Source of the DNA: CAVEFW01 sp963643505
Lineage (GTDB): Bacteria > Actinomycetota > Coriobacteriia > Coriobacteriales > Eggerthellaceae
Length of the DNA: 32,819 nucleotides
Assembly: GCA_963643505.1 (NCBI GenBank)
Contig: CAVIKF010000016.1
Location: forward strand, 1-32,819
Direction: 5' to 3'
Made by a program: the position numbers and the translations under genes. Below, piece by piece: positions 15,867 to 25,500 of this stretch. The notes under the pieces were generated by a model that saw only the letters and a program-made list of their open reading frames with translations, was not told the DNA's origin and did no database searches. Each line of letters opens with the position of its first letter. Position 1 is the stretch's first letter.

Positions 15867-17226
15867 CGGAGGACCCCCTTCCACGAAGCGCGATTACCAA
15901 GAAAGACACGCAACCGATGATGCCCGTGATGACACCGGTACTGCCGCTCACAATGTAGGGAATGCCCAATTGGGTCACGTAGAAGACCGCGGTCACCATC
16001 AAGCCGCCGATAAGGGCGCAGGCGGGTAGCAAATAGCGAAAATCGGGGCCTATCAACTTACGTGCGATATGCGGCACCATAAATCCGACGAAGTTCAACG
16101 GACCGCAAAAGGAGACGACCAACGCGGTCATGATCGTGCATACGGCAACCATGATGTTGCGGGTGCGGGTGGTCGAGATACCCATGGAGCGGGCTTCCTC
16201 TTCGTTGAACGCCAGCAAGCTCAGCTTGCGCGCCATGAAAAAGCAAAAAATCATGCAGGCAAGAAGCGGTATCGCAAACACCGCCACACTTGAAACCGTA
16301 TAGGCGCCGGTAAAGGTCATGGTAGAGGTCTGCGCCAGATACGTCGCCATATCCGTGTCGCCATGGGAGTTAAGAAACATACGGATCCAATTGACGATTA
16401 AAGCGATCAAGGTGGTAAACACCTGACCAGCGACGATGAGGGCGACGTTGTTCACCTTCCCCCTACCGGCGATAGTCGCGATAAGCATGATCAAAAACAC
16501 GATGATCGCGCATCCCAAAAAGGAGGAGATAAAACCACCGAAACTGCTCATGAAGACCTGCAACGGAGACATCGAGTCATATAAGCTCAACAGCTCCGAG
16601 TAGGAACCGTTGAAGGTGTTAGAGGGCAGATTGGGATAGACAAACACCGCGTAGATGATGGCACCGATAGTACCGCCGCTAGTGACGCCTAACGTAGAAG
16701 GGGACGCAAGGGCGTTTTTAAGCGAGCCTTGAAAGATCCCGCCGGACAAGCCCATGGCGGCACCTGCCAACAACGTCACGAAAATCGTCAGGATGTAGGA
16801 GCCGTACATGGTGTCCGTGTTCGTGAAAAAACCGATGAACCCTTGGAATTGGGCGGCAAGCTCAGAGGCAAGCAGGCCGATGGCGCGCTGGGGAGCCGGG
16901 CGGCTGAACACCTGCGTGGGCAAGATGCACGCCAACACGAACACGACAAACAAGACGACACCGATGACGACAAGCTTCTTTATGCGGGGGTCGAGACCAT
17001 AACGGGCATCTTGCTCAGCCGCGTAGATGTTCACCTCTTCCGACTTGTGGAAGCGGATCTTGCTATAGGTGTAGTCAGGTCCAGCGTCTTGAACCTTGTC
17101 GGCCTCCTTGTAAAGCAGGTTCGCTTGGTACTCGGCCTTGGCATCCTGCTCTTGCTTTTGTTTCTCGGCCGTGTCCGCACCGGGAACCATGGTGCCCCCA
17201 CCGGTTTGTATTTTCAATTTGGCCAT
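15850..17226 (-). CDS. FecCD-type permease, first of a pair
   Basis: About 458 residues from ATG 17226, preceded by GGGGGTGA; an in-frame GTG at 17232 is possible. The N-terminal 65 residues are cytoplasmic, with TMVPG at residues 12-16 and a Lys/Gln/Glu-rich stretch (AEKQKQEQDAKAEYQ). The FecCD domain follows: TM1 VVIGVVLFVVFVLACILPTQ, GAAMGLSGGIFQGSLKNALASPSTLG, RSMGISTTRTRNIMVAV (ATPase coupling), FCGPLNFVGFMVPHIAR and the terminal IPYIVSGSTGVITGIIG. It starts 9 nt after the binding-protein stop. Together with the 14442-15866 protein it would form the transmembrane channel of the second importer. Confidence 0.92.
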   Translation of the reverse strand: MAKLKIQTGGGTMVPGADTAEKQKQEQDAKAEYQANLLYKEADKVQDAGPDYTYSKIRFHKSEEVNIYAAEQDARYGLDPRIKKLVVIGVVLFVVFVLACILPTQVFSRPAPQRAIGLLASELAAQFQGFIGFFTNTDTMYGSYILTIFVTLLAGAAMGLSGGIFQGSLKNALASPSTLGVTSGGTIGAIIYAVFVYPNLPSNTFNGSYSELLSLYDSMSPLQVFMSSFGGFISSFLGCAIIVFLIMLIATIAGRGKVNNVALIVAGQVFTTLIALIVNWIRMFLNSHGDTDMATYLAQTSTMTFTGAYTVSSVAVFAIPLLACMIFCFFMARKLSLLAFNEEEARSMGISTTRTRNIMVAVCTIMTALVVSFCGPLNFVGFMVPHIARKLIGPDFRYLLPACALIGGLMVTAVFYVTQLGIPYIVSGSTGVITGIIGCVSFLVIALRGRGSSGGQWL

Positions 17227-17235
17227 GGTCACCCC

Positions 17236-19278
17236 CTAGTTGAACAGGTCAGACTCGGACACGTTGATACCGTAGAAGTAGGAATAGAACTCGGAAACGT
17301 AGCCCATCCAGTCGAAGCCCGAACCCTTGAGCTCGGCGCTTACCCAACCGGAGACGAGGAAGGACTCAACACTTCCCTCGGTCCAATCGCAAAACTCACC
17401 GCTCGGCATGACCAAGACGTTAGCAGAGGACAGGGAGCTGCCAAGGGGATTGTTCGGGCTCGCGGCACTCGGCAGTCCTCCCTCGTTGGCACCGATGCAA
17501 CTCCATATCGGGGTAGAACCCGCCATTAGGGCGCCAGCGGTACCGATGCCCGAGCCGGAAGTGACATACCCAAAGGGATGGTACATGCCGTTATCAAGAG
17601 CACTGTTGTCCAGAATCTCCTCCTTGATGCTCTCGCTGGTCACGATGACCGCAGGCATGGCGGTAGTGCCCAGTCCCGCGGCAAGGCCCAAGGCGTTCTC
17701 CCCTGCAGCGCCGTTCATTGTGCCGGAATCGAGCAGGGGATGCGCCATGTTGGCCAAGGCGTTCGCGCTGAGCAATTTGACCGCCTTGCTGTACGCCCAT
17801 GACGATGACGTCGGGGAGATCTGGGAAGTCGCAAACTGGAGCACCGGGATCTCGCCGTCGGCGGCTTCGGTGGTGAGCGCCGCCGCGTTGTTGATGGCGC
17901 CGCCCGCTTGGATATAGTAGCTCACCGGCGTGGTGGCACATCCTGCGCTTGCGTATGCAAGACCTGAGGCAAAGCTCGTCCCCGTATGGATCGCACCGGG
18001 ATCGTAGTCATCGATAAGCACCGTGTAGAGAACGGGGTTGGTACTGAAACCGAGCGAGGAGGTACCGTTGTATTGCAACACGCGGCTGACATCGTTGGCG
18101 ATATCTTGGGCAAGGCCGTTGTTTGCCCCGGATATAACCTCGTCGTGCATATTCTCGTACTTCTCGGCACGCGCAAGGGCGTCATTGCCATATGCCGCGA
18201 CTTCGCTGCCCTGCAACATCTCACCCACGGTGTCCACGTCCTTCAAGATGTTTGTGGACGTATTCAGGGAGGCCAAGGTGATGAATTGAACACCTGCGTC
18301 GTTGAGCTTCTTCATGGCGTAGTCGTTGAGTTGACGGGTGTACGCGGCCGCGTCGGTCGTGATGATGTATTTCGCCCCGGAAGCGACAATCGCGTCAGCG
18401 TCGATACCGTCAGGGCTGCCGCTGTCCGACCAACCGGCAACGGCGGAGTTATCCACACCGGCAGCGTTCAAATTCTCCAACGTCACGGAGTCTGTGGCTG
18501 CCAAGGCGCCCGAACCGCCGATCATCTGGACGATGATGGCGTATTGGCCGTATGCCGCCACGCTGTTGACGCGGGGGACGTCGGCATCAAGGTCGATGAT
18601 ATCGAAGGCGATAGTAAAGTCCTTGTCGTTGCCAACACCTTGGGAGGAGGTGGCGCCTCCGGTGCCGTCATCCTCGATGGGGTCCTCCTCGCCCTTGCCC
18701 GCGCCACCCTCATCAGGCGTCGGATCGTTGATCGTCGTACCGCCGAGCTCGCTCGCATCGTTAGACACCGTTCCCTGTTGTTGTTCGGGTTGGGATTCCT
18801 CGTCAGGCTGGGGCTGCTCCTCCTCCTCGGCAGGGGTGATAGCATGATGGAATGCATCAACGCTGTCCGATTGATAGAAGAACACCGACTCGCTGGCCTC
18901 TATGCCATAGAAGTCAGGGGTGCTCGAGAACTCGGATTTCTTGGCGATGTAGCCGTTGGTGTTAGGCGTGGAGCTGTACACCACCAGATTTTGCACCTGG
19001 TCGGTGTCGGGCTGCTCGTCGCTGACCTCCATAGAGGACACCTTGTCGCTGTCGATATCCGAGGTCGAGTCGTTGATGTAGTACTTGTTGGGGTTGTCGT
19101 AATCGATGAGATCCGAGCTTTGGTCGTAAATGATGTCCTTCAAGGCGTCGGAGTCACGACAACCCGTCGCAGACGCCATGAACAAGACCAGGGCGGCACT
19201 CAACGTCGCAATGGCGATACGCCGCGCAAGGCGAGACCTGCTCTTAGATGTTCGTACCTCTTGTTGTTGGAAGCGCAT
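17236..19278 (-). CDS. Very long FecB-type substrate-binding lipoprotein
   Basis: 680 residues, about twice the usual length. An N-terminal basic region and hydrophobic segment end at SATGC (Cys 40), a good lipobox, so the protein is membrane-tethered. Residues of about 40-210 are a low-complexity stalk with many Asp/Ser and a Glu/Gln/Pro run (EEEEQPQPDEESQPEQQQG). The binding domain follows (NSVAAYGQYAIIVQMIGGSG, DADAIVASGAKYIITTD, then VMPSGEFCDWTEGSVESF and MGYVSEFYSYFYGINV), recognisable as a diverged Peripla_BP_2 fold. The start ATG shares a base with the MoxR stop (TAATG). The long stalk could lift the domain through a thick wall. Receptor role is supported by its place next to two permeases; ligand unknown. 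Confidence 0.85.
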   Translation of the reverse strand: MRFQQQEVRTSKSRSRLARRIAIATLSAALVLFMASATGCRDSDALKDIIYDQSSDLIDYDNPNKYYINDSTSDIDSDKVSSMEVSDEQPDTDQVQNLVVYSSTPNTNGYIAKKSEFSSTPDFYGIEASESVFFYQSDSVDAFHHAITPAEEEEQPQPDEESQPEQQQGTVSNDASELGGTTINDPTPDEGGAGKGEEDPIEDDGTGGATSSQGVGNDKDFTIAFDIIDLDADVPRVNSVAAYGQYAIIVQMIGGSGALAATDSVTLENLNAAGVDNSAVAGWSDSGSPDGIDADAIVASGAKYIITTDAAAYTRQLNDYAMKKLNDAGVQFITLASLNTSTNILKDVDTVGEMLQGSEVAAYGNDALARAEKYENMHDEVISGANNGLAQDIANDVSRVLQYNGTSSLGFSTNPVLYTVLIDDYDPGAIHTGTSFASGLAYASAGCATTPVSYYIQAGGAINNAAALTTEAADGEIPVLQFATSQISPTSSSWAYSKAVKLLSANALANMAHPLLDSGTMNGAAGENALGLAAGLGTTAMPAVIVTSESIKEEILDNSALDNGMYHPFGYVTSGSGIGTAGALMAGSTPIWSCIGANEGGLPSAASPNNPLGSSLSSANVLVMPSGEFCDWTEGSVESFLVSGWVSAELKGSGFDWMGYVSEFYSYFYGINVSESDLFN

Positions 19279-20255
19279 TACTTATGGCCCTTCAACTCAT
19301 CTTCGTCGGCATAGGGAACGGCGATACCCGCAAGGATGCTTGCGATGACGTCCTGCTCGGTTCGGCCAAGGACCTTTGCCTCATGGCTCAAGGAGACGCG
19401 ATGGCAAAGCGTGAACGGAGCCAGATACTTCACGTCGTCGGGAAGCACGTAGTTGCGACCCTGCAACAAGGCGTAGGCGCGGGCCAAGGACACAAGCGCG
19501 ATACCGCCACGCGGGGAGGAGCCGATCTGCAGCTCGGGGTTGTCGCGCGTGGAAGTGACGATCTCGACGATGTAGCGGAACACCATCTTGGAGATATACA
19601 CCTGCTCAGCGATGCCGCGCAAAGCCAAGACGTCTTCCTTGGTAACGACATAGTGCAAGGCCTGTTTCGCGGTGTTGCCGAGCTCGAGAACGTTTACCTC
19701 CTGTTCAAAGGCGGGATAGCCCATGGAAAGCTTGACCAGGAATCGGTCGATTTGCGCCTCGGGTAACGGATAGGTACCGAACTGCTCGATAGGGTTTTGG
19801 GTCGCCAAGACCATGAAGGGCTCCTCCATTTGGTAGGTGTGGGAGTCGACGGTCACCTGGCGCTCCTCCATGGCCTCAAGGAGGGCGGACTGGGTCTTCG
19901 CCGAAGCGCGGTTGATCTCGTCAGCGAGCACAAGGTTGGAAAACACGCCGCCGGGGCGGAACTCGAAGTTCAACGTCTTTTGGTTGTACACGGAAAAGCC
20001 GGACACGTCCGAAGGCATGACGTCGGGGGTGAACTGGATACGCTTGAAGTCGCAATCGATGGAGCGGGCCAAGGTGGACGCCAAGGTCGTCTTACCCGTT
20101 CCAGGAAGGTCCTCCAACAACACATGGCCCTTGGCGATGAGTGCGAGCACGACCATGCTCACGACCTCCTCCTTGCCGATGATGACGGTGGAGACGTTGT
20201 CTACGATTTTTTGGATACCGGCCTGTGCCGCGTCCACAGTTGTTTGTTCCAACAT
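19278..20255 (-). CDS. MoxR-family AAA+ ATPase (copy 1)
   Basis: 325 residues from ATG 20255, with AAAGG upstream; the same frame is open further upstream, but that part overlaps the ABC ATPase gene and is not MoxR-like. Walker A LPGTGKTT at 50-57, Walker B LVLADEIN at 108-114, the MoxR-typical NRASAKTQSALLEAMEERQVT, sensor 1 LATQNP at 150-155, and YPLPEAQIDRF. MoxR proteins act as chaperone-like ATPases that activate or assemble partner proteins, usually vWA or DUF58 proteins. Here it lies between an ABC ATPase and the substrate-binding protein, which is an unusual place. It closely resembles the copy at 26528-27535. Confidence 0.94.
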   Translation of the reverse strand: MLEQTTVDAAQAGIQKIVDNVSTVIIGKEEVVSMVVLALIAKGHVLLEDLPGTGKTTLASTLARSIDCDFKRIQFTPDVMPSDVSGFSVYNQKTLNFEFRPGGVFSNLVLADEINRASAKTQSALLEAMEERQVTVDSHTYQMEEPFMVLATQNPIEQFGTYPLPEAQIDRFLVKLSMGYPAFEQEVNVLELGNTAKQALHYVVTKEDVLALRGIAEQVYISKMVFRYIVEIVTSTRDNPELQIGSSPRGGIALVSLARAYALLQGRNYVLPDDVKYLAPFTLCHRVSLSHEAKVLGRTEQDVIASILAGIAVPYADEDELKGHK

Positions 20256-20284
20256 AGCTAGCCTTTCGCTTCGATGGGTGGTGG

Positions 20285-21067
20285 TTAGAAAACGGGAGAG
20301 CACATGCGCATGATCTCGCCCTTGGTGTTTACGAACTCGACGATCTTCACATTCACGCCGTAAGCCTGCTTCATGTTTTTCTCGGTGATGATGTCCACAG
20401 CGCGGCCGAACTTCATCGGGTTGTCCTTTTGCAACAAAACCACATTGGAGTTGCACATGAAGGCATGATCGGGGCTGTGGGTGGTCATGACGACGGCATA
20501 TCCTTTTTCTGCCAAAGACCTGACTTTGTCGATGACGCGTACGACGTTGCCGTAATCCAATGCCGCGGTTGGCTCGTCGAGGATCAAGATCTTCGGTTGT
20601 TGGGCCAAAGCGCGGGCTATCATGACCAGTTGCAACTCGCCGCCGGAAATATCGGTATAGACCTTGTCGCGCAGGTGGTAGATGCCCATATCCATGATGG
20701 CGTTCTCCACAATGTGGTAATCGTTGGCCGTCGGTTGGCCAAGGAAGCCGACCTTGTTGATACGGCCGAGCAACACCACGTCCTTGACCTGGTACGGGAA
20801 GGGCGGTTTGTGGTTTTGGCTCACGTACGCCATGGTGTCGGCAAGCCGGCTCGGGCTCCACGAGGCGATATCCTCACCATCGACCGTCACCTTACCGCTT
20901 TGCAGGGGCAACAAGCCCAAAAGGGACTTGAACACCGTGGACTTTCCGCACCCGTTAGGGCCGAGTACGCAACAGACCTCCCCGCTTTCTACTGAGAAGT
21001 TCACATAGCGCTGCACGGCCTTGCCGGACTCGTAGCCGCAATGTGCATCATGCATCTCTAGTTTCAT
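20285..21067 (-). CDS. FecE-type ABC ATPase (copy 1)
   Basis: 260 residues. Walker A GPNGCGKST at 36-44, Q-loop YVSQNHKPPFPY, signature ISGGELQ, Walker B ILILDEPTAALD, and switch His in MTTHSPDHAF. The FPYQVKDVVLLGR block is the iron/haem/B12 importer class. The tail ends MRMCSPVF. It is followed after 29 nt by MoxR copy 1, and the pair matches the ATPase and MoxR at 28389-26528 in order and sequence, evidence of a duplicated module. Partner permeases are most likely the pair at 14442-17226. The 137 nt upstream (21068-21204) contain no gene and only a short CAAGG/CCTTG inverted repeat. Confidence 0.94.
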   Translation of the reverse strand: MKLEMHDAHCGYESGKAVQRYVNFSVESGEVCCVLGPNGCGKSTVFKSLLGLLPLQSGKVTVDGEDIASWSPSRLADTMAYVSQNHKPPFPYQVKDVVLLGRINKVGFLGQPTANDYHIVENAIMDMGIYHLRDKVYTDISGGELQLVMIARALAQQPKILILDEPTAALDYGNVVRVIDKVRSLAEKGYAVVMTTHSPDHAFMCNSNVVLLQKDNPMKFGRAVDIITEKNMKQAYGVNVKIVEFVNTKGEIMRMCSPVF

Positions 21068-21204
21068 ACCGTTTCGAAATCCTTAATCCTATCGACTGAC
21101 AAGGCAATACCTTGCCGATACGTTTTCCAAATTGGCGGAGAGCCCGTCACCCATTTGCGGCGTTTGCGATGTTCGCCGTGCTCGCGGTGCTTGAGCTCCC
21201 AAAG

Positions 21205-22470
21205 TCACCCGCTCGTGGTGGTCGCGGTGTTTGTGGTGCTCCCTGAGCTCTCAGCGTTCGCGGTGTTTGTGGTGTTTGAGCTTGTGACCAAATATTTGGA
21301 CATATCGGTGTTGTAGGGAACATCGCTGGGCATGGGGTACAACAAGACGTCATACCCCTTCACAAGATCGGAAAGGTACTCGCTGGAAGCGGTCTTCCAA
21401 AGGCTGTAGCCCACGCAATCGCTGAAATACCGGTGAAGGGACGAGGGCATCGAGGAGAGGTCGAGGTTGCCGAGGCTCTCGTCGGTTCGCGGCAAGGTGA
21501 AGGACTGGTCAACCCAGATAAAGCACACCATCCCGTTGTCGTTGAACACGTTGGAGAGGCCACCTGTGGCGGTGCTGTTGAGCTCTTTGGTATAGGCCTC
21601 GGAGTACGAGCTCGTATCGACGCTCCAACCCATGGAACCGTTGTTGCTCTTTACATCCTCGTCGTTGCAATACAGCTCAAGTATGCCTTTGAAGGATTGG
21701 TAGGTCATTTCAGAGGCCATGAATTGTTGGCGAATCGCCTCAACCTGGTTCATATCCTGAAGAGACGGCTCCGAACCGGAGACGTTCATAGCAAAGCAAT
21801 AGGACTCCTTGATCTCCCAGTCTATGGAATAATCCGGGGTGCCCGTTTGTTGCTCCTCGTCGCTCATGTGGCTTTGCGCGACGCTCGTGATGTAGTCGCG
21901 TACCTCGTCATCTAACGGCTCAGGGGTGGCCACTTCCTGGGCGCAAAGCTTTGTCTGCAACAATTGCTTGCGATAGCTCTCTCGCAGACCCGCCAACGTT
22001 TGGCCGTATTGCTCCAACGTCTGTTGGAAGATGGCGTCGTCGTTGAACGCGAGCGATTGCTTCAAGGTGTCAACCGACGCATCGATCTCCTCTTCCGATA
22101 CCGTGATTCCCAAGGCATCGCACCTCTCTTGGATGGCGGCCTCGGTAAGAAGCTCGTTTACCGTGGTCAGGCGCAACCTTTCTGGCGTCAAGTTATATGC
22201 CGCGAGGAATTGCGCCCACTCGTCGTCGGACGCCTCGCCATACCCCATCTGGGTCTTATATGTCTCTATGTAGTCGGTGACGTCTTGCTCTTGGACGTAC
22301 TTGAACACGCCGTAGCGCGCCGCCGCGCCGACAGGGGCGATGGCCCCGATGGCAAAGGCCCACGTTATGGCTGCGGCCACTATGACAAGGATCGCTGCGA
22401 CCACAAGGGCGACGATGCGTTTCGGCCTCCCGTTACTCTTTGGCTTCTCGTCCACCTCGGTAGTGCTCAA
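21205..22470 (-). CDS. Membrane-anchored SurA/PrsA-like foldase
   Basis: 421 residues. The start is TTG 22470 with GAAGGGA upstream. A basic N-terminus precedes one TM helix at about 19-41, leaving the rest outside. Residues of about 80-190 are a helical SurA_N/trigger-factor-like region (EWAQFLAAYNLTPERLRLTT, TVSEEEIDASVDTLKQSL). A parvulin-like segment follows (QVEAIRQQFMASEMTYQSFKGI, NNGSMGWSVDTSS, LSNVFNDNGMVCFIWVDQ), with the typical G-x-MGW element, but the catalytic residues cannot be confirmed. The C-terminus is Ser/Thr/Asn repeats. It directly follows the giant surface protein gene and may fold that or the other exported proteins. A chaperone without isomerase activity is equally possible. 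Confidence 0.75.
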   Translation of the reverse strand: MSTTEVDEKPKSNGRPKRIVALVVAAILVIVAAAITWAFAIGAIAPVGAAARYGVFKYVQEQDVTDYIETYKTQMGYGEASDDEWAQFLAAYNLTPERLRLTTVNELLTEAAIQERCDALGITVSEEEIDASVDTLKQSLAFNDDAIFQQTLEQYGQTLAGLRESYRKQLLQTKLCAQEVATPEPLDDEVRDYITSVAQSHMSDEEQQTGTPDYSIDWEIKESYCFAMNVSGSEPSLQDMNQVEAIRQQFMASEMTYQSFKGILELYCNDEDVKSNNGSMGWSVDTSSYSEAYTKELNSTATGGLSNVFNDNGMVCFIWVDQSFTLPRTDESLGNLDLSSMPSSLHRYFSDCVGYSLWKTASSEYLSDLVKGYDVLLYPMPSDVPYNTDMSKYLVTSSNTTNTANAESSGSTTNTATTTSG

Positions 22471-22484
22471 AACAATGGTTCCCT

Positions 22485-22514
22485 TCGTGTTCTATCGTGT
22501 CGTGTTCTATCGTG
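22485..22514. repeat. 15-bp tandem duplication at a gene 3' end
   Basis: TCGTGTTCTATCGTG occurs twice in succession at 22485-22499 and 22500-22514. The second copy covers the last codons and stop of the surface protein gene (GAR then TAG), and the first forms most of the 36-nt gap before the foldase start. Confidence 0.85.
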
Positions 22515-25500
22515 CGCCGCTGGTAAGGCCATAGCCTTGGCAAATTGCCTCAAACTCGTCTGATTGGCAAAATCCGTACACAAGCTCATCTACGCTCATG
22601 TGGGTATCCTGCATGCGCGTCGCCCATGCACTCACCTCGGAAGAGGACCCGGTACGTCCGAGAATCGCCTGATATGCGACCGTCACGATCTTTGTGTTGT
22701 TATATTTCTTGTTCGAGAACTCTTGGCTGTCGAAGAAGTTCAAGGCAATCTGGTAGCACGCCGTCCCGTTGACAATCGCCCCGGCTTGGACGTTGAGGCC
22801 TTCGACCTCCGCATCTCGGCCGAGGACCTCGGTGTACATGCGCTTCGCGAAAGCAGTGGCACCCTGGTTCAGGTCGCGATCGTTACCACCGGAGTAGATC
22901 TCTCTACCATCGTCATTCCAAACCTTGTCGGCAAAACCGCTGTAGACCGGGATCTCGTCGTTGTTAAGGCCGATCTTGCTGAAGTAGTCCTTGTACTCCT
23001 GGGCTTGGCTAAATCCCGCGATAACAGCGCGAACCGACATGCCGTCGTTCATCTTCCCAGCCCAAAACGCCTTGCCATCCTTGTCGGAGGCACGGCCAAA
23101 CATGACCTGATACACGCGCTCGACCGTTTGCTCTGCCGTCTCGCCCTTGGAGAAATACTCGGCAGAGTTGAAGTAGTTGTACGCGATCTCGGCGGGAGCG
23201 ACGCCGCTTCGCAAAGCGCTCACCTGGGCAGCAAGACCTTCGGCATCGGCGCTGCGACCGAGGATGTTTCTGTACAGGCGCTGGGCAAACGCCTCGACCG
23301 GGTCGCTGGATTGGGCCTCCTCGATGATAAACGTCGTCTCCAACGTCCCGAAGTAGGTGCCAACTCCCGTGATCGTGACGGTTGCCGTGCCGGGTTCCAC
23401 GTTGTCAGCGTAGGAAACCGTATAGTCCTTGCCCTCGGTGAGTGTTTGTCCCGCATAGGTCACCACGACCTCCGGGGTAAGTGCCTGACCGGTGGCAGTT
23501 TGGGTTGCAATCGTGGAAAAGGATGCGTTGGTGAGGTCGAGCGCGACCCCGCTGACGGTGTAGGTGGTCCCACCATACGTGACCGAACGCGGAGCTTGAG
23601 ACAAAATCGCCCCACCCGTCAAACCGACAAGCTGCGCAGTCGACGCATCCGTGATCTTGAAGAGGTAACCTGCGTTCTCGAAGGTATCGCCAACGGTGAT
23701 CTCGGTGGAAACCGGCTCGACCCAGGCTGACTTAAAGTACGCATCCGCGGCGCCCTCCAAATAATCAAAGGCGCCGACCACCGCCAAGGTGGAGGTTTCC
23801 GCCAACCCGTGCTTGGCAATCAGGTCAACAAACTCGTCCTCGATCGCCTTAGCATCCGCACTGGTGCTGCAGGTGATCAAAACGCCGTGGGACACAGCGG
23901 CATATAACGCACCCGCAGAGACATTCACGGGGTTGGTGGCGTCGACCACCACTATGGTGCCGTAGGTGTTAGAGCCCGCATTCACAAGGTCGCGGGCAAG
24001 CTCAATGGAAGCCTGTGTCGCGTTATCGCCCTCAAGGACGCGGGCTGGGGTCTTGCCGGTGTTCGAGACGATCTGTTGCTCGACGGCTGAGGAGACACAA
24101 GAGGTGTCACCGATAAGCATGATATCGGTGATGCCATCCGCCTTGAGCATCTCAAGGTCGCTCGCGTCCAACGTCCCGTCATCTTGTAAGAAGAACACCC
24201 GCGACGCATTCGCATAGGCCAGTTGTGCCGCCGACTCCGTGATAAGCTCCTTGGTGGAACTTGCCACGATTGCGGTAGTGCCCCAAGCGGCAGACCAGTT
24301 CTTTGCCTTGAACTTGCTTATGGCCGCATGTGAGAGCTCTTGGGCGGTTGTGGAGTCCTTGCCATAACGTGTGCCGTTCTCGCCAGCACGCTCGGCGACG
24401 TAATCCGCGAGATACCTCTCGTCGGTTGCGACCGCAGATTGGGGAACCTGTTGTTGGGTCCCCAAGATGATATAGCGCTTGCTCTTGGTGAGCATGCAAC
24501 CCTCCATCATCTTGGAGTTATAGTCATCTTGGCAGTCATACATCATCAAACCGCTTCCAGCGCCAGCAAAACCTGCGCCCAACAATTGGTTGCGCCAATC
24601 GTTAGAAGGCAAAACGACGTTGAAGGCAGGCGTTTTCTCCATCAACGCCGCTGCGGCATATACCGTGTTGCCGATGTACTCGGATACGCTGTCACGCAAA
24701 TACTGCGTGGTGTCCGGGCAAGGTTTTTCCAGATAGAACGTCTGCCACGTCGTAGCGGTGTCAGCATACTCACCGGTTCCGACCGCGCGCACCATGTAAT
24801 ATCCAGCCGAGGAGACATCGTCGATCGTGCAGGTTTGGTACGTAGTCTCATAAGACATCGTGCCGCGATAGCCGTCTCGTATCGTGGTGTAGCCCTTTTG
24901 CCACTCCAATGTGAAAGCAGAGGAGTCAAGGGCGGACCCGTCTGCGGCACACGCTACGATTTGGTCAAGTTCGGGAATGGAACCATCCGCTTGGACCTGC
25001 AACGTCGGATACGTGGAGGACCCCATGCCCATCGACGTGGTGGGAAGGGTTCCCTCGTAGTACTTTTGGATGCTCGGGGAGCTGACCCAACCATAGTCAA
25101 GGTCCTCCGGATCTACGGCTATCGCCTGGGCAGAGCCGCTGAAATAGTCATATGCGCTGGCGAGAGTATGGTCTGCAATACCCCACACCTTGCCTTGAGG
25201 AGCCGCGGGCGCTTGCTCGTTGAGGCTCCCGGAGTAAAGATGGGTCGCGTCCTCCTTGTTATACATGATCGGCACGGTGCGGGTCACGTAGTTGCTCACG
25301 AGGTTGTTGTTGGAGTTTGTAGAGCGCTCGATGGCCTTATAGGTAACGGACCCGAGGCAATCGTTGAGCTTGGCAGCGTCATCCTCGTTGCCATAGAAGT
25401 CGACGGTGTAGTAGAAATCCTTGACAAGGACATACGAGGCACCGCCGGTGCCGGAGGGAATGCTGACAGTCGCACACTTGCAGACGATCTTCATGCCAGA

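Noticed and set aside
17986..19314. Plus-strand open frame of 442 codons opposite the long binding protein
   Set aside because: Low-complexity Val/Arg/Leu translation and no start signal; the minus-strand gene has a lipobox and TAATG coupling.
20256..20861. N-terminal extension of the MoxR frame
   Set aside because: This part lies within the ABC ATPase gene in another frame and has no MoxR similarity; a ribosome site precedes ATG 20255.
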